In this document: piece after piece, positions 53,001-61,044 of the stretch
Layout of the letters: the number at the start of each line of letters is the position of its first letter
Position numbering within the stretch: the first letter of the stretch is position 1
Assembly: GCF_002222615.2 (NCBI RefSeq)
Contig: NZ_CP022412.2
Coordinates: 124,001 to 188,000 of the forward strand
Length of the DNA stretch: 64,000 nucleotides
Source: Bacteroides caccae
GTDB taxonomy: Bacteria > Bacteroidota > Bacteroidia > Bacteroidales > Bacteroidaceae
Direction: 5' to 3'
The notes under the pieces: model-generated
Told to the model about the DNA's origin: nothing
Seen by the model: the letters and a program-made list of their open reading frames with translations, nothing else
Databases searched by the model: none
Translations under genes and position numbers: made by a program

Positions 53001-53236
53001 GGAGAAGAATCTTTCTGAACAACAATACTATACCGACCATTCATATCAGTAACAGTACCATTCGTTGTACCTTGTTCTAAAACCGAAACACCTACAAGAG
53101 GCTCTCCTTTGGGGTCAACTACCTTACCAGTAATTGTTGCATTCTGTCCCCAAACAGACAACGTCGGTAAAATAAGTCCAATCATCAGCACCAACAGGAA
53201 CCGAGATCGTAATCCAATACGTGTAAATGAATTCAT
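50075..53236 (-). CDS. SusC/RagA family TonB-dependent transporter (PUL 2)
   Basis: A 1053-residue outer-membrane transporter. Signal peptide about 1-30, a carboxypeptidase-regulatory-like domain (ITGKVVDPKGEPLVGVSVLEQGTTNGTVTD, about 34-110), a TonB box-like VVVIAYGT, plug (about 125-235, DPLWVVDGIVGGG and IEVLKDAAATAIYGSRGANGVIIVTT) and a barrel ending GINFKF. A -7 box (CAAAATTA, 53287-53294) lies about 50 nt upstream. It imports oligosaccharides from the PUL 2 glycan. It is divergent from the GH141-like operon. Confidence 0.95.
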   Translation of the reverse strand: MNSFTRIGLRSRFLLVLMIGLILPTLSVWGQNATITGKVVDPKGEPLVGVSVLEQGTTNGTVTDMNGRYSIVVQKDSSPLRFSYMGFDNQEIVPGKRRVIDVTLTENSVVIDDVVVIAYGTKKRRDMIGSVSKIKSDEMSLMQGGRFENSLQGLASGVQVVNDGMPGSTPQIKIRGIGSIASGSDPLWVVDGIVGGGSTMVNSNDIESIEVLKDAAATAIYGSRGANGVIIVTTKKGKKGGLKFDVHYEGGITPITNSDLGLANTKTYFNIMDEARANVGLNPLDPQKDIIEPYYSNWTSPITREEAMNTDMDWVDLVTRMGHFHDINVALNQGGENSTTYASVNYRSDESSLKGLSMNAVSARLNSEFKKGIVTLGTQSFLKFDRKKSTNKWAVVSDKFPWRKVYDPEDPTGYWNPQMADGHPTATLDNDYQLSTGENFSFRTTLYMDVNLKWIKGLSVRADASYGYGLAQSDYWLSGLITNTGNVDGNQGNKSKKTTKSQQYHAFAKYNREWTDHGLDIVTGIEANRSYTDNAVVAGKNLSGEFQEPKIIGTMLGNNSAYIGGESYTFSFFNRIDYKFKQRYLLGASFVREGSSKFVKENRFGDFYSVSGGWIISDEAFMRNAGFISLLKLRGSYGETGNQNIPSEVTKNSYSIKSKQYYNNMQNMFLWNIANKAAKWEKNKSIDLGLDYALFNNKVNGSIAYYRRTTSDMLMRVQLPASAGITNSGGNADNNSMWANVGSMYNQGFEFDINVTLVKKDFEWNMNYNLTTNMNKVTALDASVDAKGTGIINTRPGAITKKDLALGTYFMAEWAGVDPEKGIGMIYEIDLDRYNKTGETVKTGRLIPATQSNVNKHRIIQEGKTALPKVYMGWTNNFKYKAFDLSFMFYLSLGSYTFNYHRYTKSFVGDGRNNVTADIYENSWKKPGDIAEYPQLRWQDKYNYDDNGNDKQNVTYIKHDAGHTKYLEKSAYLRLRNLTLGYTLPQRICSKINIDALRVYVSAVNLFTITSFNGYDPEVRVKNQTGANAQGAVFSGSEMPQTRIFSAGINFKF

Positions 53237-53286
53237 AATAATTAAAAATTTAATAAAGGTTACTTAGTGTTGTTTAACTACGGATG

Positions 53287-53294
53287 CAAAATTA
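53287..53294 (-). promoter_or_regulatory. -7 box of the PUL 2 susC
   Basis: CAAAATTA on plus reads TAATTTTG on minus. A plausible -33 TTG on minus is about 18 bp further upstream (plus 53312-53314). Confidence 0.6.
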
Positions 53295-53539
53295 GGCATT
53301 AGACAGCACGGCAATTAATACTCATGCTTCAAAATATATGAGAATAACATCTTCATAACAACACTGGTTACATTTATATAATACATGTTACATGATACGC
53401 AAATTCGAATGATTTATGTCAGTCTCAACCGTCATGTTTTTCATATTTTCTGCAATGATATAAAATACTTCGAATAACTCATGAAACAAATCTCATATAT
53501 TTTGAAATGCCATTATTAAAAAGATTGGCTAAATCACGG

Positions 53540-53547
53540 TACTTTTG
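53540..53547 (+). promoter_or_regulatory. -7 box of the GH141-to-GH29 operon
   Basis: TACTTTTG matches TAnnTTTG and lies 34 nt before ATG 53582. It overlaps the longer frame at 53507, which supports the later start. Confidence 0.6.
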
Positions 53548-53581
53548 CACTTGTTCTATTTTCAACAATCAATATAATACA

Positions 53582-55696
53582 ATGAAACATTTACTGATCT
53601 TATTATTAGCCTGTACTTTTTCCTTTCCCAGCCGGGGGCAAAGTATTATCCAGCTTTCCCCACTCCAAGGAGAGAGGGGCATACAAGCAGCCATCGAAAA
53701 AGCATCTATGAACGGAAGCTCCATTTTACTTCATGACGGAGACTATATCCTTCATAAAAGCATAGATATAAAAAACTGCAAGAAAGGGATAATAATAAAA
53801 GGAAAAAATCCGGGAAAGGTACAGTTGCGGTGTGATAAACCCTTGAAAGGAAAACTGAGACCTGTCAAAGATACTCAAACAAAAAACAGAGTTCACCCGA
53901 ATGCTCAAGGTATTATTATGGAGATAGACTTATCGGAAATAGGTATCAATGTTCCTTTTTTTCCCGATTTAATGAAAGAGCGTAAGAACTTTCCACAACT
54001 CATTTACAACAATGAGCTACTCCCTCTTTCGCGTTACCCCAACAAAGGTTATCTATATATGAAAAGGGTATTGGACAATTTCGGAACAAACGAACAAGGA
54101 GGTACTTTTGAATATAGTGATCCGGAACACGGCAAATGGGTGAATGCCGTCAAAAACGGTCTATGGTTTACAGGATACTGGCGTATCCCCTGGCAGGCCT
54201 GGACTGTACGTATAAAGGAAATAGACCCGAACAAACAAACTGTCACTCACAGCGTAGGGATAGAAACAAAGGAAGGAAAAGATGTAGGCATATTTGGCGG
54301 CATCGGTTCCAAATATCATCGTCCGTACGGTTCGGGAAAAGAAGAATATTATGTAGAGAATCTTCTCGAAGAAATAGATCATCCAGGAGAATGGTGCATT
54401 GATTTTACAACTCAAAAATTATATCTTTTCCCTCCCGAACATTTTGATGAAAACTTATTGAGTATTGTATCAGACAATACCCCATTGATTAACATTATAA
54501 ATTCAAATCATATAAAAATAGAAAATATCTCCTTCAAAAATCATTTAGGCGATGGCGTCATCATAAAAAATGCCACAGAATGTCTGATTGCCGGATGTAA
54601 CTTCAAAAATATATTAGGAGACGCATTAATCATTCAGGGAGGAAAACAAAATAGAATACAAAGCAACAACTTTGAATATATCGGTCGCACCTGTATTGAG
54701 GTATCAGGAGGTGACCGAAAAAATCTGATTGCTTGCAAACACTTAATAGAGAACAATTATTTTACCCGTTTTGGTGAGATACAGCGCAGTTATGCTCCTG
54801 CTGTAAAACTGGGAACCTTTACTACAGGAATCGGCATAAAAGAAGGCAATGCAGTGGGAATTACCGTCCGGCACAATATGGTACACAACGCTCCCCATGC
54901 AGCCTTTATCTATGGAGGAAACAACAACATCCTAGAATATAATGAAGTGTTCGACATAGCTCGGGTCACAGGTGATGTCGGAGCCTTTTATAGTCGTTGG
55001 GACTGGACTTCACGAGGCAACGTCTTACGCCACAATTTTATTCATCATTCACCACGAGCTAATGCATTGTATGCAGATGATGGACATGCGGGGGACTCAA
55101 TTTATAAAAACATAGTCCATCAAGTCGTTTCCGGTACCATTATAGGTGGAGGCCACTGCAATTACGTTCACGATAATCTATATTTTGATTGTAGTGCAGC
55201 AGGCATAAGTATTGATGCCCGTGGAAAAAAACGAAATTATAATGCACAAAATCCTGAATTCACCCATTTGTTCGATGTTTTCCGGATTAACAAAGGCAAC
55301 TGGGACAACATCTACCCAGGCATAAGTACATTTTTACAGACCGACCATCTGGAATTACCCATTAATAACAGCATAGCAGATAACACATTTATCAACTGCC
55401 GTTGCGGATTACGAAAAGAAGGGAAAGATGAAGATTTTCAATATTCATACTTCGGCAGTAATACAGACTTGGTTATTCCCAACTTAAATTTCCGGGAAAT
55501 ATCTATTCTAAAAAGTCTGAAAAATATTCTGGGAGTTAGCTCTATAACAGAATACCAATTAGAGAAATGCGGACTATATATAGATAAATATCGCACTTCC
55601 TTACCGGATAGAGTACAATTAATCAATTCTATAAAACAACAACAAAAGGGTTTTGATTCTATCGAAGATCAACAAGTTACTAATAACAATCAATAA
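53582..55696 (+). CDS. GH141-like right-handed beta-helix protein (PUL 2)
   Basis: A 704-residue secreted protein with signal peptide (about 1-20, MKHLLILLLACTFSFPSRG). It has an N-terminal beta-sandwich-like insert (about 70-270, with RYPNKGYLYMKRV and GLWFTGYWRIPWQAWTVRI) and a C-terminal parallel beta-helix (about 300-600, NHIKIENISFKNHLGDGVIIKNATECLIAGC). Motifs ALYADDGHAGDSIYKN and GTIIGGGHCNYVHDN with AAGISIDARG resemble family GH141, whose known members include alpha-L-fucosidase and xylanase activities; catalytic acids are likely in the DDGH and DARG loops. It opens a four-gene operon ending in the GH29 fucosidase. Confidence 0.65.
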   Translation: MKHLLILLLACTFSFPSRGQSIIQLSPLQGERGIQAAIEKASMNGSSILLHDGDYILHKSIDIKNCKKGIIIKGKNPGKVQLRCDKPLKGKLRPVKDTQTKNRVHPNAQGIIMEIDLSEIGINVPFFPDLMKERKNFPQLIYNNELLPLSRYPNKGYLYMKRVLDNFGTNEQGGTFEYSDPEHGKWVNAVKNGLWFTGYWRIPWQAWTVRIKEIDPNKQTVTHSVGIETKEGKDVGIFGGIGSKYHRPYGSGKEEYYVENLLEEIDHPGEWCIDFTTQKLYLFPPEHFDENLLSIVSDNTPLINIINSNHIKIENISFKNHLGDGVIIKNATECLIAGCNFKNILGDALIIQGGKQNRIQSNNFEYIGRTCIEVSGGDRKNLIACKHLIENNYFTRFGEIQRSYAPAVKLGTFTTGIGIKEGNAVGITVRHNMVHNAPHAAFIYGGNNNILEYNEVFDIARVTGDVGAFYSRWDWTSRGNVLRHNFIHHSPRANALYADDGHAGDSIYKNIVHQVVSGTIIGGGHCNYVHDNLYFDCSAAGISIDARGKKRNYNAQNPEFTHLFDVFRINKGNWDNIYPGISTFLQTDHLELPINNSIADNTFINCRCGLRKEGKDEDFQYSYFGSNTDLVIPNLNFREISILKSLKNILGVSSITEYQLEKCGLYIDKYRTSLPDRVQLINSIKQQQKGFDSIEDQQVTNNNQ

Positions 55697-55703
55697 TATT
55701 ATC

Positions 55704-57452
55704 ATGAGAAAACACCTATTTCCAGTCCTTTTGCTAGCGAACACACTGTGGAGTTGCCTGTTTGCTCAAACTCCTATTGTTATGGATATGGTTCATCATA
55801 ATCCGGGTGAACCTTTCACAAACACATGGTTCAATGAACCTGGGAATTTAGTGCAATATGGTTTTAACGCGCAAGTAGTTAATGAATTTCAATCTGTACA
55901 TACAGCCATAACATATAGCAGTTTAGACCCGAGAATATGTCCTGCCGGTTCTAAAGAACGTTTATGGATCGATTCTGTTGCCACCCGTATAGAAAACAAG
56001 ATTGAAGCTATCCATAAAGCCGGATTGGAAGCATATTACTTTACTGATATCATCGTACTTCCCAAACGCCTGGTGGAAATTTATAAAAATGAAATTTGTG
56101 ACGCGACAGGACGAATTGACTTCACTCGCCCCAAAACACAAGAGATACACCGAATCATGCTTCAAGAAATATTTAAACGTTTCCCGAAACTTGACGGTCT
56201 AGTTATTCGCGTAGGAGAAACTTACTTGCAAAATACTCCTTACCACACAGGTAATGGTCCCATACCCAGAAACGAAAAATCATGGGAACATAATTCTGCT
56301 TATAAAACCGATGGAGGAGAAAAAATACACAGTAACCTAATAAATCTGCTGAGAGAAGAAGTATGCATACGTCAAAATAAAAAAATCTTCTATCGCACAT
56401 GGGATTTCGGTTACTTCCATATCAATCCCCAATATTACCTTTCCGTAACAAACAACGTTGAACCTCACCCCAATCTATATCTATGCATAAAACACGTACA
56501 GGGGGATTATCACCGAACGTATAAATTCAACCCTACATTAGGAATAGGTAAGCACAAACAAATTGTAGAAATTGAATGTCAACGCGAATATGAAGGCAAA
56601 GGAGCATACCCGAACTATATTGCAGACGGTGTACTTAATGGATTTGAAGAATTAAAATCAGATTCCCAGCCTTACTGTTTGAACCAGTTAAAATCAAATC
56701 CCAATTTTGCCGGTATTTGGACATGGTCAAGAGGAGGAGGCTGGAGAGGTCCCTATATCAAAAATGAATTATGGTGTGACATAAACGTTGCAATATTGGC
56801 CAATTGGGCAAACCGGATGTCGTTACCGGAAAAGGAATTATTTAAGAAATACGCCATAGCCAACGGATTCAAAGGAAAAGACATCGAACGTTTTCATCGT
56901 CTTTCTCTTTTGTCTGCTGACGCGATTGTCAGAGGAAGAGCATCTTTAATTCTCCCCATCAATGTATGGTGGACGAGAGATCAATTCATCGGAGGAGAGA
57001 AAGAACTGAGACAGAATCTCAAAACTATTATAGAACAAGGACTAACTCATAAAATCATACTAGAAAAATCCCAAAGTGTTGCTATCTGGAAAGAGATTGT
57101 AGCATTAGCCGATAAAATACAAACAGGCAATCCGGAACTAAGACGTTACTTACAAACTTCCGCCAAGTACGGATTACTTTTATATTCAATCTATGAACAG
57201 GGTTGGATCATCATGCTCAAAGGCTACGAAGGAGATATGAACGGTCAATATGACACAAAAAGTATTCGCAAAGCCATCGATAATTATGACCGGTTATGGA
57301 AAGAATACAAACTATTCGGAGAGACTCATCCGGATTGTGCCACACTTTATGAGCCTTATAGTTTTGACTTTAACAAACCTCCATTGTATCACGATTTAAA
57401 ACAAGGACTAAATCCTACTGTAGATAAATACAGAATTACAGATAAACCATAA
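55704..57452 (+). CDS. Unassigned secreted TIM-barrel-like glycosidase candidate (PUL 2)
   Basis: A 582-residue protein with signal peptide (about 1-22). I do not recognise a named family. The layout looks like an alternating beta/alpha barrel: MDMVHHNPGE near the start, LEAYYFTDII, LDGLVIRVGETYLQNTPYHTGN (about 170-190), KKIFYRTWDFGYFH, and GIGKHKQIVEIECQREYEGKGA. Acidic residues in RVGETY, RTWDFG and EIECQREYEG are candidate catalytic residues. Some motifs recall GH67/GH115 alpha-glucuronidases, but the match is weak. It starts 7 bp after the GH141-like stop and precedes DUF5040 by 13 bp, so it should act on the same glycan. Confidence 0.55.
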   Translation: MRKHLFPVLLLANTLWSCLFAQTPIVMDMVHHNPGEPFTNTWFNEPGNLVQYGFNAQVVNEFQSVHTAITYSSLDPRICPAGSKERLWIDSVATRIENKIEAIHKAGLEAYYFTDIIVLPKRLVEIYKNEICDATGRIDFTRPKTQEIHRIMLQEIFKRFPKLDGLVIRVGETYLQNTPYHTGNGPIPRNEKSWEHNSAYKTDGGEKIHSNLINLLREEVCIRQNKKIFYRTWDFGYFHINPQYYLSVTNNVEPHPNLYLCIKHVQGDYHRTYKFNPTLGIGKHKQIVEIECQREYEGKGAYPNYIADGVLNGFEELKSDSQPYCLNQLKSNPNFAGIWTWSRGGGWRGPYIKNELWCDINVAILANWANRMSLPEKELFKKYAIANGFKGKDIERFHRLSLLSADAIVRGRASLILPINVWWTRDQFIGGEKELRQNLKTIIEQGLTHKIILEKSQSVAIWKEIVALADKIQTGNPELRRYLQTSAKYGLLLYSIYEQGWIIMLKGYEGDMNGQYDTKSIRKAIDNYDRLWKEYKLFGETHPDCATLYEPYSFDFNKPPLYHDLKQGLNPTVDKYRITDKP

Positions 57453-57465
57453 AAAATAAGAAAAT

Positions 57466-58242
57466 ATGAAGAAGACATTTCTAACCGTGCTGTTATTCTA
57501 TATTTTCACAGGAATAGCAGTAGCACAAAACCTGTCAAAAACAACAGAATACAAAATCTTATTGACAGGAGCCTCATTCGCTTCTCCGCAAAACGGTTGG
57601 TTCGAAATCGGTTGTCGCAAACTGAATGCCGAAGCCATAAACCGGGCCATAGGTGGAGAAGCCATAGCCAATACAGCTAACCGAATGGCCAATGGTACCC
57701 TCTACTCTAAAGAAGAACTGGGAAATATTGATGCATTAGTCATTATGCAAGTACACAATAAAGATGTTTATGAAGAACTTCAACTGAAAGATAAATACAC
57801 GGATTATGAAGTACCATTTGATCGCAGCAATTACGCGGCAGCCTATGATTATGTCATCAAACGTTACCTCACGGAATGCTATGAATTACGTAACGATACT
57901 ACATCCAAATACTATAATACTCCTTATGGTAAACCTGCAATTATTGTATTATGTACACACTGGCATGATTGTCGCACCGTTTACAATGAAAGTATCAGAA
58001 AACTCGCCGCTAAATGGGGATTTCCTTTAATTGAATTTGATAAATATATCGGATTCTCAAAAAATGTATTACATCCTGTCACAGGAAAACCTTTCAGCCA
58101 ATTATATTCCACGGATATTCAAGTTACAGAAGGCATAGCTTATGGACATCATCCCATACGGGGAGAACAATCATATATGCAACAACGAATGGCAGCTATT
58201 TTTGTAGATTCGATGAACAGAATTTTACCTATAAAGTACTAA
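57466..58242 (+). CDS. DUF5040 SGNH-like secreted protein (PUL 2)
   Basis: A 258-residue secreted protein with signal peptide (about 1-20). It has an SGNH-hydrolase-type start (ILLTGASFASPQNGWFEIG, Ser37 as candidate nucleophile), an AIGGEAIANTA segment and a C-terminal GHHPIRGEQSY that may provide the catalytic His. I identify it as DUF5040 by this pattern. It is probably an esterase that removes acyl groups from the substrate. It lies third in the GH141-to-GH29 operon; the GH29 gene starts 2 bp after its stop. Confidence 0.65.
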   Translation: MKKTFLTVLLFYIFTGIAVAQNLSKTTEYKILLTGASFASPQNGWFEIGCRKLNAEAINRAIGGEAIANTANRMANGTLYSKEELGNIDALVIMQVHNKDVYEELQLKDKYTDYEVPFDRSNYAAAYDYVIKRYLTECYELRNDTTSKYYNTPYGKPAIIVLCTHWHDCRTVYNESIRKLAAKWGFPLIEFDKYIGFSKNVLHPVTGKPFSQLYSTDIQVTEGIAYGHHPIRGEQSYMQQRMAAIFVDSMNRILPIKY

Positions 58243-58244
58243 GT

Positions 58245-59630
58245 ATGAAAAGAACTATTATATATACCCTCTTTCTCCTGTCTTTCGTTTGTCAACAGGC
58301 GAATGCGACACATATTGTTCAAAATCAATATGATTCCTCATTGAACCAATCGGAACATATGTCTTGGTGGACACATGACAGGTTTGGTCTGTTTATCCAC
58401 TGGGGACTTTACGCTATGCCTGCTCGCCACGAATGGGTAAAAAGCAGAGAAAAAATGTCCGATGAACATTACAACCGTTACAAAAACTTATTTAATCCCG
58501 ATTTGTATAATCCGGAAGAATGGGCGTATATGGCAAAAGCAGCCGGAGTTAAATATATGGTTTTCACGACTAAGCATCATGATGGTTTTTGTATGTGGGA
58601 CAGTAAATATACGGACTATAAAATAACCAATACACCTTATAAAAAGGATGTCTTAAAACCGTTAGTTAATGCTTTTCGTAACGAAGGTATACGTATAGGA
58701 TTTTATTATTCGCTATTGGATTGGCATCATCCCGATTTCACCATTGACCGTAACCACCCCCAAATGCCACAAAACCCCGACCTCTTGAAAGAATTAAATA
58801 AGAACCGTAATATGGCAAAATACAGGGAATATATGAAAAACCAATTAACCGAATTGCTCACTGAATTTGGACAAATTGATGAACTTTTCATGGATTATAC
58901 GTATGCTGAAGGAGAGAATGGAAAGAATAGTAAAGACTGGGATGCAGAAGGTATTGTCAAATTAGCACGAAAATTGCAACCACAGATTATTATAAACAAC
59001 CGCCTCGGACTAACAGAAAATAGACAAGGCTGGGATTACATCACTCCAGAACAATTCATGCCACAACAGTGGCCCACAGTAAACAGCCAACGAGTTCTTT
59101 GGGAAACCTGTCAAACATTCTCCGGCTCATGGGGTTACCATCGTGATGAATACAGTTGGAAAAGTGTACATCAAATAATTGTTATGTTAGCCGAAACTGT
59201 CAGTAAGGGTGGAAATCTATTACTAAACGTCGGGCCAACAGCAAGAGGTGTTTTTGACGAACGTGCTATAGAACGTTTAAACGGCCTGGCACATTGGATG
59301 CGTTTTCATAGTAGCGCCATTTATGGATGTACTGCCGCACCAACTGAATATGCTTGTCCCAACAATTGTATTCTCACATATAACCCCAATACTAACCGAC
59401 TGTATATACACGTGTTAGAATGGCCATTCAAATCCTTATATCTAAAACAATATAAAGGAAAAATCAAATATGCTCAATTATTGAATGACAATTCAGAACT
59501 CAAATTTCGGACTGAAACCAAAAAAGGAAGCCATATGACCGAAAATACAGGAGCTGATGATGTTATCATCACTTTACCTGTAGAACGCCCAAATGTCGAG
59601 TTACCGGTTATAGAACTTATATTGGAGTAG
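58245..59630 (+). CDS. GH29 alpha-L-fucosidase (PUL 2)
   Basis: A 461-residue secreted enzyme (signal peptide about 1-21). GH29 features: RFGLFIHWGLYAMPARHEWV (47-65), FTTKHHDGFCMWDS (107-120) and the nucleophile Asp217 in IDELFMDYTY. It hydrolyses terminal alpha-L-fucose with retention. It ends the plus-strand operon that begins at 53582. The acid/base Glu is not certain; GH29-A and -B differ there. With GH3 and esterase partners, it indicates a fucosylated glycan. Confidence 0.9.
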   Translation: MKRTIIYTLFLLSFVCQQANATHIVQNQYDSSLNQSEHMSWWTHDRFGLFIHWGLYAMPARHEWVKSREKMSDEHYNRYKNLFNPDLYNPEEWAYMAKAAGVKYMVFTTKHHDGFCMWDSKYTDYKITNTPYKKDVLKPLVNAFRNEGIRIGFYYSLLDWHHPDFTIDRNHPQMPQNPDLLKELNKNRNMAKYREYMKNQLTELLTEFGQIDELFMDYTYAEGENGKNSKDWDAEGIVKLARKLQPQIIINNRLGLTENRQGWDYITPEQFMPQQWPTVNSQRVLWETCQTFSGSWGYHRDEYSWKSVHQIIVMLAETVSKGGNLLLNVGPTARGVFDERAIERLNGLAHWMRFHSSAIYGCTAAPTEYACPNNCILTYNPNTNRLYIHVLEWPFKSLYLKQYKGKIKYAQLLNDNSELKFRTETKKGSHMTENTGADDVIITLPVERPNVELPVIELILE

Positions 59631-59702
59631 TCAACAGCAACGGAAGATTCCAACTAGATGTTGAACTTCTGATCGAAGAACATGAGCTGAAGTTTGATTA
59701 CA

Positions 59703-60338
59703 CTATTCAATCGCTTCAAATAAAGATAAGTCACTATTTCGATTCCATAACTTATGAATTGCTTTTCCTGATATGCAATGAAGCGGAACAAGTCCTCTTT
59801 GCCGGCTATCTAAAGAATTATACCTGAAATCTCCCATGACGAAATAACAATCCTCTTTTATAATGATAGGACCAAAATTATCATGAGAAGCAATTCGTTT
59901 ACCTTTTTCCTCAATAGCCTTATTATTAATATATACGATCCCATCTTTAAGCTGTATTGTGTCTTTCGGCATCCCTATAATTCGTTTAACGTATAACTGC
60001 GTTTCATTTTCATCCCACTTGAATATAACAACGTCCATACGCTGCGGAGAAGAGTATCCCCACACACGATGATACCCCCAATTTGTTTTTTTATCAGCTT
60101 TGGCTACGGCTGGTATCAGACAGAGTAAATTGAGTACAGGTGTTTCTACAATTCGCTGAGGCATTAAAGCCCCGTATGTAATTTTCGAGTTCCAGACCAG
60201 ACTTTTTGCACTTATCGTAGGAAACATACTATCAGACGGAATATATACCCATTCGCCAATGAATACCTTAACCAAAAGCAATATAAGTAACATACAAGTC
60301 CCCAGTTTGGCTAACGTCTGAAATTTGATACGTTTCAT
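59703..60338 (-). CDS. lepB: Signal peptidase I
   Basis: A 211-residue S26 leader peptidase with one N-terminal transmembrane helix (about 11-27). Catalytic Ser37 lies in PSDSM, the Lys in YVKRIIGMP, and the box E motif is GDFRYNSLDSRQRG (usual GDNRxxSxDSR, with Phe in place of Asn). It cleaves signal peptides at the membrane. It is last in a minus-strand operon and starts 1 bp after the GT2 stop. It is shorter than the housekeeping form common in this order, so it may be an accessory signal peptidase. Confidence 0.85.
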   Translation of the reverse strand: MKRIKFQTLAKLGTCMLLILLLVKVFIGEWVYIPSDSMFPTISAKSLVWNSKITYGALMPQRIVETPVLNLLCLIPAVAKADKKTNWGYHRVWGYSSPQRMDVVIFKWDENETQLYVKRIIGMPKDTIQLKDGIVYINNKAIEEKGKRIASHDNFGPIIIKEDCYFVMGDFRYNSLDSRQRGLVPLHCISGKAIHKLWNRNSDLSLFEAIE

Positions 60339-60339
60339 T

Positions 60340-61044
60340 TCAATTCCTCAGTAGATAAAGACTGTAAAGCAACACCATGTGTCTGAACCCATCTCGCCAT
60401 GAACGCAAATGTGGTCTGCGTTTCCGACCATCGGGATAGAGAATCACCGGGATTTCACAAATACGCATCTGATGAATAGAAGCCAAGGCAACAAGCTCAG
60501 AAGCAAACTCCATACCATTACACTGCGGGTTAATAATGTTATAGCATTTTTTCGTGAAAGCTCTCAGACCACAATGGAAGTCTCCAATATTATTCTTAAA
60601 TAAAAAACGCCCCAAGGACGACAAGAACGGATTGCCGACATAGCGATGAAGCCATGGCATAGCCCCTTTCGTGATTCCACCTGCAAAGCGGTTTCCCATT
60701 ACCATATCATAACCAGCCTGTAATCGTTCGATAAATAATGATAATTCAAGAAAGTTATAACTATCATCAGCATCACCCATAATGATATATTTCCCATTGC
60801 AATGTTCGATGCCATGTCTCAAAGCACTGCCATATCCTTTCTGACTTACCTGTATCACATCCGCCCGATTATTCTTAGCAACGAGAGCGGAATTGTCTGT
60901 ACTACCGTTATCGGCGACTATAATTTCATAAGTTAATCCGGTGTTTGAAAAAAATTGATGGATTTTCCGGATACATATGCCTAATGTCTTTTCTTCATTG
61001 AGGCAAGGCAAAATGATAGAATATTCAATGTCTGTGCTTTTCAT
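60340..61044 (-). CDS. GT2 family glycosyltransferase (dolichol-P-mannose synthase-like)
   Basis: A 234-residue GT-A fold enzyme. The N-terminal nucleotide-sugar fold starts YSIILPCLNEEKTLGICIRKI, the metal-binding region is MGDADDSYN (about 88-96) and an acceptor region follows (FHCGLRAFTKKCYN). It resembles polyprenyl-phosphate sugar synthases. A membrane glycosyltransferase next to it (61041) could use its product as donor. It overlaps that gene by 4 nt (ATGA), a sign of coupling. No membrane anchor is seen. Confidence 0.85.
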   Translation of the reverse strand: MKSTDIEYSIILPCLNEEKTLGICIRKIHQFFSNTGLTYEIIVADNGSTDNSALVAKNNRADVIQVSQKGYGSALRHGIEHCNGKYIIMGDADDSYNFLELSLFIERLQAGYDMVMGNRFAGGITKGAMPWLHRYVGNPFLSSLGRFLFKNNIGDFHCGLRAFTKKCYNIINPQCNGMEFASELVALASIHQMRICEIPVILYPDGRKRRPHLRSWRDGFRHMVLLYSLYLLRN

